Positions 28,917-39,970 are shown, numbered from the stretch's first letter. The stretch is DNA of 64,000 nt from Pseudomonas cavernicola (GCF_003596405.1 NZ_QYUR01000002.1:2186501-2250500); one strand, 5' to 3'. Program-made: numbers and translations. Notes: generated from the sequence alone by a model not told the origin.

Positions 28917-29037
28917 GAGCTGGTGTGCGGCATCTCCCCCAAGTGCCCCACCAGTCGAGGTACCGTGGATTGTGTACCTTGTTTTACTCCTAATGGTCTT
29001 AACCCGGATTCATCCCCCAGAGTCCGGGTTTTTTTTT
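28917..29037 (+). ncRNA. rgsA: RgsA-like small RNA
   Basis: About 121 bases, from a start placed just after a -10-like CAATACT (28906-28912) to the end of a strong terminator. CTGGTG (28921 area) and CACCAG about 30 bases later can pair to form a 5' stem. The location, immediately beside tatD and pointing towards it, is where P. aeruginosa carries RgsA (PA2958.1), a stationary-phase sRNA dependent on RpoS and indirectly on GacA, of about 120 nt. I recognise the central text from memory and cannot confirm it by covariance search. The -10 fits an RpoS-type promoter without a good -35. Confidence 0.72.
29001..29037 (+). terminator. Rho-independent terminator of the sRNA
   Basis: AACCCGGA and TCCGGGTT form an eight-pair stem (29001-29030) followed by nine T. 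The rest, 29038-29201, shows no gene. Confidence 0.9.
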
Positions 29038-29201
29038 GGAATCCACTTTATGCCGGCTACGCTTGGTTATGCTGCGTTGAAAGCAGGCTCGGGCTGCTCA
29101 TTTACGACCTGTACACTCCGCGCCCTCGCCTGCTTTCGCCTTGCCTAACCCGCGCTTGCTTCGGCCTAAAGACGGATTCTTGTGTTTCTAGATTAAGGCC
29201 T

Positions 29202-29981
29202 TTAGAGATGTGCCAACGGGAATAGGCGTTTGAAGTTTGCCGTGATCTGCTCGGCAAAGCTGTCGTAGTCGACGCCGCGTAACTCGGCGAGAAATTCCGC
29301 CACCTCACGCACATACTGCGGCAGATTGGGTTTGCCACGATAGGGGATCGGCGCCAGATAAGGCGAGTCGGTTTCCACCAGCAGGCGATCTACCGGAACT
29401 TGCCGGGCCACTTCACGCAAGGCCTCAGCATTGCGAAAGGTGACGATACCGGACAACGAGATGTAAAAACCGATATCCAGCGCGGCCTTGGCCATCTCCC
29501 AGTCTTCGGTAAAGCAGTGCAACACCCCGCCCTGCGGCAAGGCTGCGTCGCGCAGCAATGCCAAGGTGTCGGCGCGCGCTTCGCGGGTATGCACGATAAC
29601 CGGCTTACCGGTGAGCTTTGCCGCCTCAAGGTGTAGACGGAAAGCCTCTTGCTGCAACTCGGCGGCTTCCGGCTCGTAGTGGTAATCCAGCCCGGTTTCA
29701 CCGATCGCCACGACCCGCGGGTGATTCAACTCGGCCAGCAGCCAATCCAGTGCAGGTGCGACACCCGGCTGCAGATCGAGCGGATGCACGCCCACCGAGC
29801 AATCGACATCAACGTATTGCTCGGCCAGCCCTTTGACTGCGGCCGCGTTATCCGCGCTAACGCCGATACAGAGAAAATGCCCAACGCCACGCGCACGAGC
29901 AGCATCCAGCGCGGCATCCAGGGAGCCGCCATGGGCAGCCAGGTCGAGACGATCGAGGTGACAGTGGGAATCGACAAGCAT
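29202..29981 (-). CDS. TatD family metal-dependent hydrolase (YcfH type)
   Basis: 259 residues. Metal ligands are clear: DSHCHLD (H6, H8), GETGLDYHY, a His in IVHTREAR, HCFTED and ETDSPYLAP. TatD enzymes are 3'-5' exonucleases or related hydrolases; the exact substrate of the YcfH branch is open. It is the last gene of the minus-strand block pabC-mltG-tmk-holB-pilZ-tatD, 14 bases after pilZ. Confidence 0.93.
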   Translation of the reverse strand: MLVDSHCHLDRLDLAAHGGSLDAALDAARARGVGHFLCIGVSADNAAAVKGLAEQYVDVDCSVGVHPLDLQPGVAPALDWLLAELNHPRVVAIGETGLDYHYEPEAAELQQEAFRLHLEAAKLTGKPVIVHTREARADTLALLRDAALPQGGVLHCFTEDWEMAKAALDIGFYISLSGIVTFRNAEALREVARQVPVDRLLVETDSPYLAPIPYRGKPNLPQYVREVAEFLAELRGVDYDSFAEQITANFKRLFPLAHL

Positions 29982-29994
29982 GGGAAAATAACGC

Positions 29995-30351
29995 TTACAT
30001 CGTGTGAGTTGGGCGGTCGGACGTCAGTGCCCCGGCCAGGTAGGTTTCGATCTTGTTGCGGGCAGTGTTGTCGCCATCATTGAACTGCACACCAACACCA
30101 GCAGCGCGGTTGCCCTGGGCACCTTTCGGGGTAATCCAGACCACCTTCCCTGCGACCGGAATCTTCTCCTGTTCGTCCATCAAATTGAGCAACATGAAGA
30201 CTTCGTCGCCCAACTTGTAGCTTTTGTTGGTCGGAATGAACAAACCGCCGTTCTTGATGAACGGCATGTACGCGGCATAGAGCACGGATTTGTCCTTGAT
30301 CGTCAGGGACAAGATTCCGTTACGCGGGCCAAGATTCGGTGGCAGGCTCAT
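29995..30351 (-). CDS. pilZ: Type IV pilus assembly protein PilZ
   Basis: 118 residues, the same length as the P. aeruginosa PilZ that founded the domain family. It starts SLPPNLGPRNGILSLTIKDK and includes KNGGLFIPTNKSY and GVGVQF. The RxxxR c-di-GMP motif is missing, as in the true PilZ, which acts in type IV pilus assembly by protein contacts (FimX, PilB) without binding the nucleotide itself. It sits between holB and tatD as in other pseudomonads. Confidence 0.95.
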   Translation of the reverse strand: MSLPPNLGPRNGILSLTIKDKSVLYAAYMPFIKNGGLFIPTNKSYKLGDEVFMLLNLMDEQEKIPVAGKVVWITPKGAQGNRAAGVGVQFNDGDNTARNKIETYLAGALTSDRPTHTM

Positions 30352-30386
30352 GCGGCATTCCTAGCTTACTGATTCAAGGGCCGATT

Positions 30387-32007
<1,621 letters not shown>

Positions 32008-32018
32008 TTATTCATGAT

Positions 32019-33068
32019 TCATGGCGTGCCCGAGTCCGGGCTCGGACTGGAACGGTAATCTGCACGGCGCTTGAGTTGGTACTCGCGCACCGCACGATTG
32101 TGCGCATCGAGGTCGTCGGAGAATACATGGCTGCCATCGCCACGGGCGACAAAATACAGGCTCTGGCCGTCCGCCGGATGGAGTGCCGCATGGATCGCTT
32201 CACGCCCGACCAAGGCAATCGGCGTAGGCGGCATACCGGCAATCACGTAGGTGTTATAGGGTGTCGGCTCGCGCAAATGGGCACGGGTCAGCTTACCGGT
32301 ATAGCGCTCCCCCAGGCCGTAGATCACCGTGGGGTCAGTCTGCAGCTGCATGCCGACCTGCAGACGACGGACGAATACCCCGGCAATTTGCCCGCGCTCC
32401 TGCGGCACACCGGTTTCCTTCTCAATCATCGAGGCCATGATCAAGGCTTGATAAGGTTCGCGGTATGGCAGATTTTCCGCACGCTTTTGCCACTCATCGG
32501 CCAGCACCTCATCCAGACGGACGTAAGCCTGCTTGAGCAACTCCAGATCACTCATGCCACGGACAAAACGATAGGTATCCGGAAAAAAACGCCCTTCGGG
32601 GTAAACACCTGGATGACCGAGCCGCGCCATCAACTCCGCATCGCTGAGCCCCGCCAGAGCTTGTTCGAGCTTGGGTTCGCGCGCCAGTGCCGTACGGACT
32701 TGCCGGAAGTTCCAACCTTCGACCAAGGTCAGGCTGTACTGCACCACCTCGCCGCGCTGCCACAGAGCGAGCAGATCGCGCGCGCGCAGCCCCGGCGTCA
32801 GTCGATACTCGCCGCTGTGCAGCGACTGTCCAGCCAAGTTGAAACGCCAATACAGACGCAACCACAAGGCATCGTGCAGCACCCCCTCGTCTTCCAGGCG
32901 ATTAAGCACTCCGCCCGGAGTGGCACCAGCTGGGACATCCAGCAAGTATTCATTAGGCAGATTCAGTGGCTGCTCGAGTGCATCGTGCTGTTGCCAGGCG
33001 GTGAACGCCAGCAACAGACCGGCAAGCAGCAGTCCGCCTTCCAATAGCAACAATAATTTGCGTATCAC
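32019..33068 (-). CDS. mltG: Endolytic murein transglycosylase MltG
   Basis: 349 residues from a GTG at 33068. One N-terminal membrane helix (LLLLLEGGLLLAGLLLAFTAW) anchors it in the inner membrane. The YceG domain has the catalytic segment IMASMIEKETGVPQERGQIAGVF with the active Glu, followed by LQTDPTVIYGLG and EPTPYNTYVIAGMPPTPI. It cuts nascent glycan strands and so sets their length. It lies three bases after pabC, the usual pairing. Confidence 0.95.
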   Translation of the reverse strand: MIRKLLLLLEGGLLLAGLLLAFTAWQQHDALEQPLNLPNEYLLDVPAGATPGGVLNRLEDEGVLHDALWLRLYWRFNLAGQSLHSGEYRLTPGLRARDLLALWQRGEVVQYSLTLVEGWNFRQVRTALAREPKLEQALAGLSDAELMARLGHPGVYPEGRFFPDTYRFVRGMSDLELLKQAYVRLDEVLADEWQKRAENLPYREPYQALIMASMIEKETGVPQERGQIAGVFVRRLQVGMQLQTDPTVIYGLGERYTGKLTRAHLREPTPYNTYVIAGMPPTPIALVGREAIHAALHPADGQSLYFVARGDGSHVFSDDLDAHNRAVREYQLKRRADYRSSPSPDSGTP

Positions 33069-33071
33069 GAA

Positions 33072-33887
33072 TCAGCAGTCCAGTAGATCGCGGGCGATGG
33101 TCTGCAGTTTACGGGTGAGCGGGCCGACCGACCAGTCGTGCCCTTGCAGCGCACGTACCGGCCAAACACCATAAAGACTGTTGCAGAGGAAAACTTCGTC
33201 AGCCTCGAGCAATTCGACGGAGCTGATATCGCGCACCGACACGGGAATCGCCAGACGCTCGGCCTGGGACAACAACTCAGCCCGCATCACACCGGCGACA
33301 CCCGAACGGGACAGGTCAGGCGTAAGTAACAGGCCATCGCTAACCAGAAACAGGTTGCTGTAAACGCCCTCAATCACGCGCCCAGAGACATCCAACATCA
33401 AGCCTTCAGCATGCTCGACATCCTGCCACTCAGCCCGAGCCAACACCTGCTCCAAGCGATTGAGATGCTTGAGGCCGGCGAGCAGCGGCTGCTCGGCTAA
33501 ACGCGTTGCACAGGGGAACAGGCGCACGCCCTGCTCGGCGTTGACCGTCGGATAAGCCGGAACAGAACTGCCTTGCAGAATGCGGCGAGAGTGAGCCGAT
33601 TGTGGCGGCGCATAGCCACGCAAGCCATCGCCACGGGTGAGGATCAACTTAGCTACACCCTCACCCAGCGCAGCAGAAAAAGCCAAAAGCTCCGTGCGGA
33701 TCAGCCCTTCATCACTTGGCATGGCCAGACGCGCACAGCCCTCAGCCAAGCGCGCCAAATGCCGCTCAAGCAACTGTGGCCGCCCGTGCTTGACGCCAAT
33801 GGTTTCGAACAACCCATCGCCGTAAGCCAAGCCCCTGTCCTTGACGGACAAGGTCCCAGCCGGGTGACCATCAATCCAGCTCGACAT
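33072..33887 (-). CDS. pabC: Aminodeoxychorismate lyase
   Basis: 271 residues; start ATG shares one base with the fabF stop (TGATG). PLP fold IV enzyme that releases p-aminobenzoate and pyruvate for folate synthesis. Motifs: RGLAYGDGLFET, the lysine in LGEGVAKLILTRG, LKHLNRLEQVLARAEW and the terminal EVFLCNSLYGVWPV. In the fab-pabC-mltG-tmk-holB arrangement common to gammaproteobacteria. Confidence 0.94.
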   Translation of the reverse strand: MSSWIDGHPAGTLSVKDRGLAYGDGLFETIGVKHGRPQLLERHLARLAEGCARLAMPSDEGLIRTELLAFSAALGEGVAKLILTRGDGLRGYAPPQSAHSRRILQGSSVPAYPTVNAEQGVRLFPCATRLAEQPLLAGLKHLNRLEQVLARAEWQDVEHAEGLMLDVSGRVIEGVYSNLFLVSDGLLLTPDLSRSGVAGVMRAELLSQAERLAIPVSVRDISSVELLEADEVFLCNSLYGVWPVRALQGHDWSVGPLTRKLQTIARDLLDC

Positions 33888-35131
33888 CAGTCAACGAACC
33901 GGCGGAACACCAGTGAACCGTTGGTCCCGCCAAACCCGAAAGAGTTAGACAGCACCACATCGATGGGCATGCTCCTGGCCTGGTGTGGCACGAAGTCGAG
34001 GTCACAACCCTCGTCCGGCTCGTCCAGGTTGATGGTCGGCGGCGCCACTTGGTCGCGAATCGCCAGCACACTGAAGATCGCCTCTACCGCGCCGGCAGCG
34101 CCCAGCAAATGACCGGTCATCGACTTGGTCGAGCTGATTGCCAGGTTATACGCATGCTCGGCAAATACCGACTTGATCGCCGCCACCTCAGCCTTGTCGC
34201 CAGCCGGTGTCGAAGTGCCGTGAGCGTTGACGTACTGCACCTGCTCAGGGCTCAGGCCGGCATCGCGCAGAGCATTGCGCATACAGCGCGCAGCACCGGC
34301 ACCATCTTCCGGCGGCGAAGTCATGTGGTATGCATCACCGCTCATACCGAAACCGATCAGCTCGGCATAGATATGCGCACCGCGTGCCTTGGCATGCTCC
34401 AACTCTTCCAGCACCAGGGCACCAGCACCATCGGACAGCACGAAACCGTCTCGGCCTTTGTCCCACGGACGGCTAGCGCGGCTCGGCTCATCATTTCGGG
34501 TGGACAGCGCACGAGCAGCCGCAAAGCCGCCAATACCCAGACCACAGGCAGCCATTTCGGCCCCTCCGGCCACCATGACATCCGCTTCGCCATAAGCAAT
34601 ATTGCGTGCCGCCATGCCAATGCAATGCGTGCCCGTGGTACAGGCTGTGGCAATCGCATAGTTCGGCCCCTGTAAACCCAGATGGATCGACAAGAAACCG
34701 GAAATCATGTTGATGATCGAGCCCGGAACAAAGAACGGCGAAATTCGTCGCGGCCCTTGCTCGTGCAAAGACTTGCAGTTGTTCTCGATATTGGTCAGAC
34801 CGCCGATACCCGAACCCATGGCCACGCCAATACGCTCACGGTTGGCATCAGTGACCTCCAAGCCAGAATCACGCACGGCCTGGAAGCTGGCGGCCAGACC
34901 ATATTGAATAAACAGGTCAATCTTGCGTGCCTCTTTGGCCGACAAGTATTCCTCGACATTGAAGTTCTTTACCGAGCCACCAAAGCGAGTGGTGTAGGCG
35001 GAAAGATCCATATGCTCGATCAGGCCGATACCACTACGACCGGCCAGAATACCCTGCCAACTGCTCGGAACATCGGTACCCAGGGGCGACAACATACCCA
35101 TACCGGTGACCACGACGCGTCTACGCGACAC
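33887..35131 (-). CDS. fabF: 3-oxoacyl-ACP synthase II
   Basis: 414 residues. Elongating condensing enzyme of fatty acid synthesis. The catalytic triad is C164 ([10 protein letters not shown]), a His in [11 protein letters not shown] and a His in [12 protein letters not shown]. The N-terminus [16 protein letters not shown] and the C-terminus [15 protein letters not shown] are typical. A hairpin terminator lies between it and acpP, which probably lowers its expression relative to acpP. Confidence 0.97.
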   Translation of the reverse strand: MSRRRVVVTGMGMLSPLGTDVPSSWQGILAGRSGIGLIEHMDLSAYTTRFGGSVKNFNVEEYLSAKEARKIDLFIQYGLAASFQAVRDSGLEVTDANRERIGVAMGSGIGGLTNIENNCKSLHEQGPRRISPFFVPGSIINMISGFLSIHLGLQGPNYAIATACTTGTHCIGMAARNIAYGEADVMVAGGAEMAACGLGIGGFAAARALSTRNDEPSRASRPWDKGRDGFVLSDGAGALVLEELEHAKARGAHIYAELIGFGMSGDAYHMTSPPEDGAGAARCMRNALRDAGLSPEQVQYVNAHGTSTPAGDKAEVAAIKSVFAEHAYNLAISSTKSMTGHLLGAAGAVEAIFSVLAIRDQVAPPTINLDEPDEGCDLDFVPHQARSMPIDVVLSNSFGFGGTNGSLVFRRFVD

Positions 35132-35175
35132 AGCAATCTCCTCTTATTCAGTTTTGCAGCGCATGGAGTGCGCTT

Positions 35176-35215
35176 AAAGAAAAACCGCACGCCTTTTGGG
35201 CAGTGCGGCTTTTCC
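35176..35215 (-). terminator. Hairpin between acpP and fabF (attenuator-like)
   Basis: On the minus strand GCCGCAC and GTGCGG pair around an A-rich loop, followed by TTTTTC. It lies just after the acpP stop and before fabF, so partial termination would give the high acpP to fabF ratio cells need. Confidence 0.65.
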
Positions 35216-35242
35216 AAGTCGGGAATCGACGATTACAGGTTA

Positions 35243-35476
35243 TTACGCGTGCGCAGTAACGTAATCGATAGCTTCCTGAACGGTGGTGATTTTTTCGGCT
35301 TGCTCGTCCGGGATTTCGGTCTCGAATTCCTCTTCCAGAGCCATCACCAGCTCAACGGTGTCAAGAGAGTCGGCACCCAGGTCTTCGACGAAGGAAGCGC
35401 TGTTGGTTACTTCCTCTTCTTTGACGCCAAGTTGCTCAGCAACGATTTTCTTGACGCGTTCTTCGATGGTGCTCAT
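35243..35476 (-). CDS. acpP: Acyl carrier protein
   Basis: 77 residues, highly acidic. The phosphopantetheine site is S37 in [23 protein letters not shown] stands ahead of the ATG with a long spacer. It has its own promoter (35529-35556) and a downstream hairpin, fitting its high expression. Confidence 0.98.
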   Translation of the reverse strand: MSTIEERVKKIVAEQLGVKEEEVTNSASFVEDLGADSLDTVELVMALEEEFETEIPDEQAEKITTVQEAIDYVTAHA

Positions 35477-35528
35477 ACCTTGTTTTCACTCCTAATGAAC
35501 AAATCCAGGCAGCTGGTCTGTGGGTAAG

Positions 35529-35556
35529 TGTATAGAAAGGGTTTTCCGCATTTCAA
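35529..35556 (-). promoter_or_regulatory. Sigma-70 promoter for acpP
   Basis: On the minus strand TTGAAA, 16 bases, TATACA. The expected start is near 35522, giving a leader of about 45 bases with AGGAG before the acpP ATG. Confidence 0.65.
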
Positions 35557-35671
35557 GCTGAATGCCGAGGACCTTCTCGATCACCCCAACGATCTGTCTA
35601 TAAACCAGTTGCAGCTTTATAACGGATTTTAGACAGCTCGTATGACAGTTTTCTGAAGGCTCCCGTCACAT

Positions 35672-36415
35672 TCAGCTCATATACATTCCGCCATTCACGG
35701 GAATAGTAGCCCCGGTAACATAGGCTGCGCCATCGGAAGCAAGGAAAGAAACCACTTTAGCGATCTCTTCCGCCTGCCCCAAACGACCCAGCGGAATCTG
35801 CGCCTGCAGCGCTTCACGCTGTGCTTCCGGCAGTTCACGGGTCATATCAGTATCGATAAAGCCCGGCGCTACCGCGTTCACAGTAATAGCTCGCGAGCCG
35901 ACTTCACGAGCCAGAGCACGACTAAAACCCTCAAGACCCGCTTTGGCCGCAGCGTAGTTTACCTGCCCAGCGTTGCCCATGGCGCCAACTACTGAGCCGA
36001 TATTGATAATTCGCCCCCAGCGCGCCTTGGTCATGCCACGCAGCACCGCTTTGGACAAGCGGTACAGGCTGTTGAGGTTGGTATTGATCACGTCATGCCA
36101 TTCATCATCTTTCATCCGCAACATCAGGTTGTCACGGGTGATGCCAGCATTGTTGACCAGGATCAAAGGCTGACCAAGGTGCTGCAGGATGTGCTCAAGA
36201 GTACTGGCTACCGACTGATCATTGCTGACGTCGAGCACCAGACCGGCACCTTCGATGCCATTTGCTTTCAGGGTCTCCGCGATACGCTCAGCACCTGATG
36301 CCGAGGTAGCCGTGCCGATCACTACGGCGCCTTGGCGCCCCAACTCCAGAGCGATAGCCTGGCCAATACCGCGGCTAGCGCCGGTGACCAATGCAATTTT
36401 ACCTTGCAGGCTCAT
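35672..36415 (-). CDS. fabG: 3-oxoacyl-ACP reductase
   Basis: 247 residues from the ATG at 36415 (AGGAGA before it). Short-chain dehydrogenase with TGASRGIG at 11-18, NNAG at 88-91 and the catalytic S141, Y154, K158 (QVNYAAAKAG). Reduces 3-oxoacyl-ACP with NADPH. It follows fabD after 16 bases and precedes acpP by about 195 bases. Confidence 0.97.
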   Translation of the reverse strand: MSLQGKIALVTGASRGIGQAIALELGRQGAVVIGTATSASGAERIAETLKANGIEGAGLVLDVSNDQSVASTLEHILQHLGQPLILVNNAGITRDNLMLRMKDDEWHDVINTNLNSLYRLSKAVLRGMTKARWGRIINIGSVVGAMGNAGQVNYAAAKAGLEGFSRALAREVGSRAITVNAVAPGFIDTDMTRELPEAQREALQAQIPLGRLGQAEEIAKVVSFLASDGAAYVTGATIPVNGGMYMS

Positions 36416-36431
36416 GAAAGCTTCTCCTAAT

Positions 36432-37370
36432 TCAGGCCAGCGCCGCGCGCGTCGCGGTGAAGGCATCCGGGGTATCGAGGTTGTAGGTATTGACGCCTTT
36501 AACGCAACGCTTGTTCAAGCCCGAGAGCACTTTGCCTGGGCCACACTCGACTAAGCTGGTCACACCAAGCCCAGAAAGACGAACCATCGACTCAACCCAA
36601 CGCACCGGGTTATACAGCTGCGCCAGCAGATCCCGCTTGAGGGCATCGAGATCAGCCACGACTGCCGCACTGACGTTTTGCACCAGCGGAATCTGCGGGG
36701 CCTGCCAGGCGATCCCTGAGACCGCCTCAGCAAACCGCTCAGCCGCCGGACGCATCAAATCGCAATGCGACGGCACGCTGACTGGCAGCGCCATCGCACG
36801 CTTGGCGCCACGCGCCTTACAAGCCTCGATAGCGCGCTCGACCGCAGCCGCCGCCCCCGCGATCACCACTTGGCCAGGAGCATTGAAATTCACCGCGCTG
36901 ACCACCTCACCCTGCGCGGCTTCAGCACAGGCGGCGAGTACGTCAGCGTCTTCCAAACCGAGAATCGCGGCCATGCCGCCCTGCCCGGCCGGCACGGCCT
37001 GCTGCATCAACTGACCACGACGCTCCACCAACCTCACCGCATCGGTGAAGCCCAGGCTGCCCGCAGCCACCAGCGCGGAATATTCGCCGAGGCTATGACC
37101 GGCAACGAATGCCGGGCGCGCACCGACTTCAGCCAGCCACAGACGCCACAATGCGACGGACGCAGCCAGGATAGCCGGCTGGGTTTTGTCAGTCTGATTG
37201 AGTTGCTCTTCCGGGCCCTGCTGAGTCAAGGCCCAAAGGTCGTAACCGAGCGCTTCGGAAGCTTCGGCAAAGGTATCCAGCACCAGCTTCTGCTGCGCGC
37301 CATGCTCAGCAAGCATGCCCAAGGACTGCGAACCTTGGCCTGGAAAGACGAATGCGAGGGATACAGACAT
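36432..37370 (-). CDS. fabD: Malonyl-CoA:ACP transacylase
   Basis: 312 residues. Nucleophile S93 in GHSLGEYSAL; FPGQGSQ at the N-terminus and the catalytic His in VSVPSHCDLM. Loads malonate on ACP. AGGGA precedes the ATG. It is about 100 bases downstream of plsX in the standard plsX-fabD-fabG-acpP-fabF order. Confidence 0.97.
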   Translation of the reverse strand: MSVSLAFVFPGQGSQSLGMLAEHGAQQKLVLDTFAEASEALGYDLWALTQQGPEEQLNQTDKTQPAILAASVALWRLWLAEVGARPAFVAGHSLGEYSALVAAGSLGFTDAVRLVERRGQLMQQAVPAGQGGMAAILGLEDADVLAACAEAAQGEVVSAVNFNAPGQVVIAGAAAAVERAIEACKARGAKRAMALPVSVPSHCDLMRPAAERFAEAVSGIAWQAPQIPLVQNVSAAVVADLDALKRDLLAQLYNPVRWVESMVRLSGLGVTSLVECGPGKVLSGLNKRCVKGVNTYNLDTPDAFTATRAALA

Positions 37371-37473
37371 TTATACGGTCCCTAATGGTCTTATCGTCGG
37401 GAGGATTACGCCTGGCCTAGCCAAGCGCAACAAACTGACAGTTGGATGACAGGCCGCCAAGTGCGGTCACATC

Positions 37474-38484
37474 CTATAACAACAGATGTTCAAGACGGCT
37501 ATGCAGACGCTGCGGCAGGTCTTCGTGAATTTCAATCAAGGCGCGGCGAATGGCGCTCTGAAATCCCTCAGAGCCGGCAGCGCCATGACTTTTCACCACA
37601 ATACCCTGCAAACCAAGAAAACTAGCGCCATTATGCCGCGCCGGTGCCAGATCGGCCTGCAAACGACGCAATAGCGGCAAGGCAAGAGAACCCACTAGTC
37701 GCGAACCTAAGTTTTGCTTGAACAAAGCCTCCATCCGCGCAGAAATCATGGCCGCCAGGCCTTCGCTGGACTTCAACAGAATGTTGCCGACAAACCCGTC
37801 ACACACCACCACATCAGCTTCGCCGCGGTAGAGGCCGTCACCCTCGATATAACCGATGTAATTCAGCTCTTCGGCCTGCTGCAGCAAACTGGCCGCCAAC
37901 TTGACCTGCTGATTGCCTTTGATGTCTTCGGTGCCAACATTCAACAGTGCGATGCGCGGACGAGCGACACCCAGCGCCTCGGCCGCTACCGCCCCCATCA
38001 CCGCGAACTGATACAGATGCTCCGCACTGCAATCGACATTGGCACCCAGATCAAGCAGATGACAATGCCCGCGCTCTGTCGGAATGGCCGTGACCATCGC
38101 CGGCCGATCAATACCGGGCAGGGTTTTCAGCACATAGCGCGAAAGCGCCATCAGTGCACCGGTATTACCGGCACTGACACAGGCTTGAGCACGCCCATCA
38201 CGCAGCAACTCCAGCGCCACACGCATGGAAGAGTCAGGCTTGCCACGCAAGGCCTGGGCTGGACGATCGTCCATACCGATCACTTCGCTGGCATGTTCAA
38301 CATGCAGGCGAGCACGATCGACACCCGGATGGCGTGCAATCAATTCATTCAGAAAGGAGGCTTGGCCAACGAGGACCAGGTGTAGCGAGGGGAACTCAGC
38401 CAAACAGGCAATGCTGGCTGGAACAATGCTGTGGGGACCGAAGTCCCCACCCATTGCATCAATCGCGATGATCGGAGCGGACAA
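37474..38484 (-). CDS. plsX: Phosphate acyltransferase PlsX
   Basis: 336 residues from a TTG at 38484, three bases after the rpmF stop; the next in-frame Met would remove the conserved N-terminus ([13 protein letters not shown]). Makes acyl phosphate from acyl-ACP for phospholipid synthesis. Further blocks: [27 protein letters not shown] and [16 protein letters not shown]. The rare start may keep its level low beside the abundant L32. Confidence 0.95.
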   Translation of the reverse strand: MSAPIIAIDAMGGDFGPHSIVPASIACLAEFPSLHLVLVGQASFLNELIARHPGVDRARLHVEHASEVIGMDDRPAQALRGKPDSSMRVALELLRDGRAQACVSAGNTGALMALSRYVLKTLPGIDRPAMVTAIPTERGHCHLLDLGANVDCSAEHLYQFAVMGAVAAEALGVARPRIALLNVGTEDIKGNQQVKLAASLLQQAEELNYIGYIEGDGLYRGEADVVVCDGFVGNILLKSSEGLAAMISARMEALFKQNLGSRLVGSLALPLLRRLQADLAPARHNGASFLGLQGIVVKSHGAAGSEGFQSAIRRALIEIHEDLPQRLHSRLEHLLL

Positions 38485-38487
38485 GGA

Positions 38488-38670
38488 TTACTCGTCAGCG
38501 CCCTTATCGATCACTTTGCGACCACGGTAGAAGCCGTCCGGAGACACGTGGTGGCGCAGGTGAACTTCACCAGTGCTCTTCTCAACGGACAGAGTGCTAG
38601 CCTCGAGAGCGTCGTGCGAACGACGCATGTCGCGGGCGGAGCGGGATTTTTTGTTCTGCTGAACAGCCAT
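38488..38670 (-). CDS. rpmF: 50S ribosomal protein L32
   Basis: 60 residues, Lys/Arg-rich, starting [20 protein letters not shown]; the usual bacterial L32 start and length. It lacks the four Cys of the zinc-binding type, as in other gammaproteobacteria. AGGAG precedes the ATG. Co-transcribed with yceD and plsX, linking ribosome and lipid synthesis. Confidence 0.97.
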   Translation of the reverse strand: MAVQQNKKSRSARDMRRSHDALEASTLSVEKSTGEVHLRHHVSPDGFYRGRKVIDKGADE

Positions 38671-38682
38671 AATTAATAACTC

Positions 38683-39210
38683 CTAAACGTTTGGGTCACG
38701 CTTTAACTGTGCCAATACACTGAACGGGTTGGACCGCGATACCTCGTCCTCGCTCGGCTCTGGCTCTTCAAGGCCCGCCGGCTGCTGGCAATCTTCAGGA
38801 TCATGAGCCGGAACAATGGGCAAGGCGAGTAACAACTCCTCCTCAACCAACGCCAGCAGATCCAATGGATCCTCACCCAATTCCAGCACGTCATAGCCTT
38901 TCGGCACAGACTGGGTATTCGCACCTTCTTTCACCACGGCGTAACTGCATTCGCTATGGATCGGCAGAGCGACCAGTTCCAGACAACGCTGGCAAACCAT
39001 CTTGACCTCAACGTCGATCGAACTGTGGATTACCACAGCTTTGCGCTCGTCGCGCTCGAAAAAAAACTTCGCACGGACAACACCGACATTATCGGCAAGC
39101 GGATCGCAGAGTCGCTGCAATTCAGCCAGCGGCACCTCACCCTCTAGGGTGGCGCCACGATCAGCTAGTTTGCGCGGATCAACGTGAGGAGGAATCGGGC
39201 CATTCAACAT
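38683..39210 (-). CDS. yceD: YceD/DUF177 family protein
   Basis: 175 residues, acidic. It contains the DUF177 signature with a Cys pair, MVCQRCLELVALPIHSEC, and ends with an acidic linker and NPFSVLAQLK. The family is conserved with rpmF and has been linked to 23S rRNA maturation in plants and bacteria, without a known enzyme activity. It is the first gene of the rpmF-plsX-fab transcript. The predicted promoter is so close that the message would have almost no leader. Confidence 0.92.
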   Translation of the reverse strand: MLNGPIPPHVDPRKLADRGATLEGEVPLAELQRLCDPLADNVGVVRAKFFFERDERKAVVIHSSIDVEVKMVCQRCLELVALPIHSECSYAVVKEGANTQSVPKGYDVLELGEDPLDLLALVEEELLLALPIVPAHDPEDCQQPAGLEEPEPSEDEVSRSNPFSVLAQLKRDPNV

Positions 39211-39219
39211 AGGCGCAGC

Positions 39220-39248
39220 ATTTTAGGGATGCACCCCGTACCTGTCAA
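39220..39248 (-). promoter_or_regulatory. Sigma-70 promoter for yceD-rpmF-plsX
   Basis: On the minus strand TTGACA, 17 bases, TAAAAT, close to consensus. The expected start near 39213 is only about three bases before the yceD ATG and there is no Shine-Dalgarno sequence. Confidence 0.7.
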
Positions 39249-39316
39249 AGGAAATTCAGCCTGTCCGTCAACTGACACGCTCGCTAGAATCACACCTCAC
39301 CCCCAAGGAAAACGCC

Positions 39317-39895
39317 ATGCTGCCCCTGGTGCTCGCATCCAGCTCCCCTTACCGCCGCGAACTCCTCGCTCGCCTACGGCTGCCCTTCACCTGGAGCGCG
39401 CCCGCCATAGACGAAACCCGCCATCCACATGAGGATGCACCAAACCTGGTGCGCCGCCTGGCCGAAGAGAAAGCCCGCGCCCTTGCCGAGAGCCACCGAC
39501 AACATCTAATCATCGGCTCCGATCAGGTCGCCGTACTCAACGGGCAGATTCTCGGCAAACCGCACAACCTTGCCCGCGCCCAAGCTCAACTCCAGACTGC
39601 CAGTGGCAACAGCGTAACCTTCCTGACCGGAGTGGCACTGCTAAATACCGCCACCGACACTTGCCAGGTCGACTGCATACCTTTCACCGTCCACTTTCGC
39701 AAACTGGATGAAGCGCGCATCAAGCGCTACCTGGAAGCCGAACAACCCTTCGACTGCGCCGGCAGCTTCAAGGCTGAGGGCCTAGGCGTCAGCCTATTTC
39801 GCGCCACCGAAGGCACGGACGCCACCAGCCTGGTCGGCCTCCCCCTTATCCGCCTCGTAGACATGTTGCTGGTCGAAAGCATCGACATCCCCTGA
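39317..39895 (+). CDS. Maf/YceF family nucleoside triphosphate pyrophosphatase
   Basis: 192 residues. LVLASSSPYRRELLARL at the N-terminus, the E-T-R segment DETRHPHEDAP and the catalytic Asp in IIGSDQVAVLNG are all Maf features. The Q-V-A after the Asp fits the YceF group, which hydrolyses 7-methyl-GTP, more than the YhdE group acting on dTTP. AAGGA before the ATG. Divergent from yceD across about 105 bases. Confidence 0.92.
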   Translation: MLPLVLASSSPYRRELLARLRLPFTWSAPAIDETRHPHEDAPNLVRRLAEEKARALAESHRQHLIIGSDQVAVLNGQILGKPHNLARAQAQLQTASGNSVTFLTGVALLNTATDTCQVDCIPFTVHFRKLDEARIKRYLEAEQPFDCAGSFKAEGLGVSLFRATEGTDATSLVGLPLIRLVDMLLVESIDIP

Positions 39896-39925
39896 CATCT
39901 ATATAAATGAAAGAAAACCGACAAA

Positions 39926-39955
39926 TAAAAGCCCGGCAGCTGCCGGGCTTTTATT
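39926..39955. terminator. Bidirectional terminator between maf and sppA
   Basis: AAAAGCCCGGCAG and CTGCCGGGCTTTT form a perfect palindrome with A and T tails on both sides, serving maf (+) and sppA (-), which converge. Confidence 0.93.
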
Positions 39956-39970
39956 CAAGAAAAATCGAAT

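Noticed and set aside
28869..29225. 118-codon plus-strand frame over the sRNA region
   Set aside because: It runs through a strong terminator, and the translated text has no protein character.
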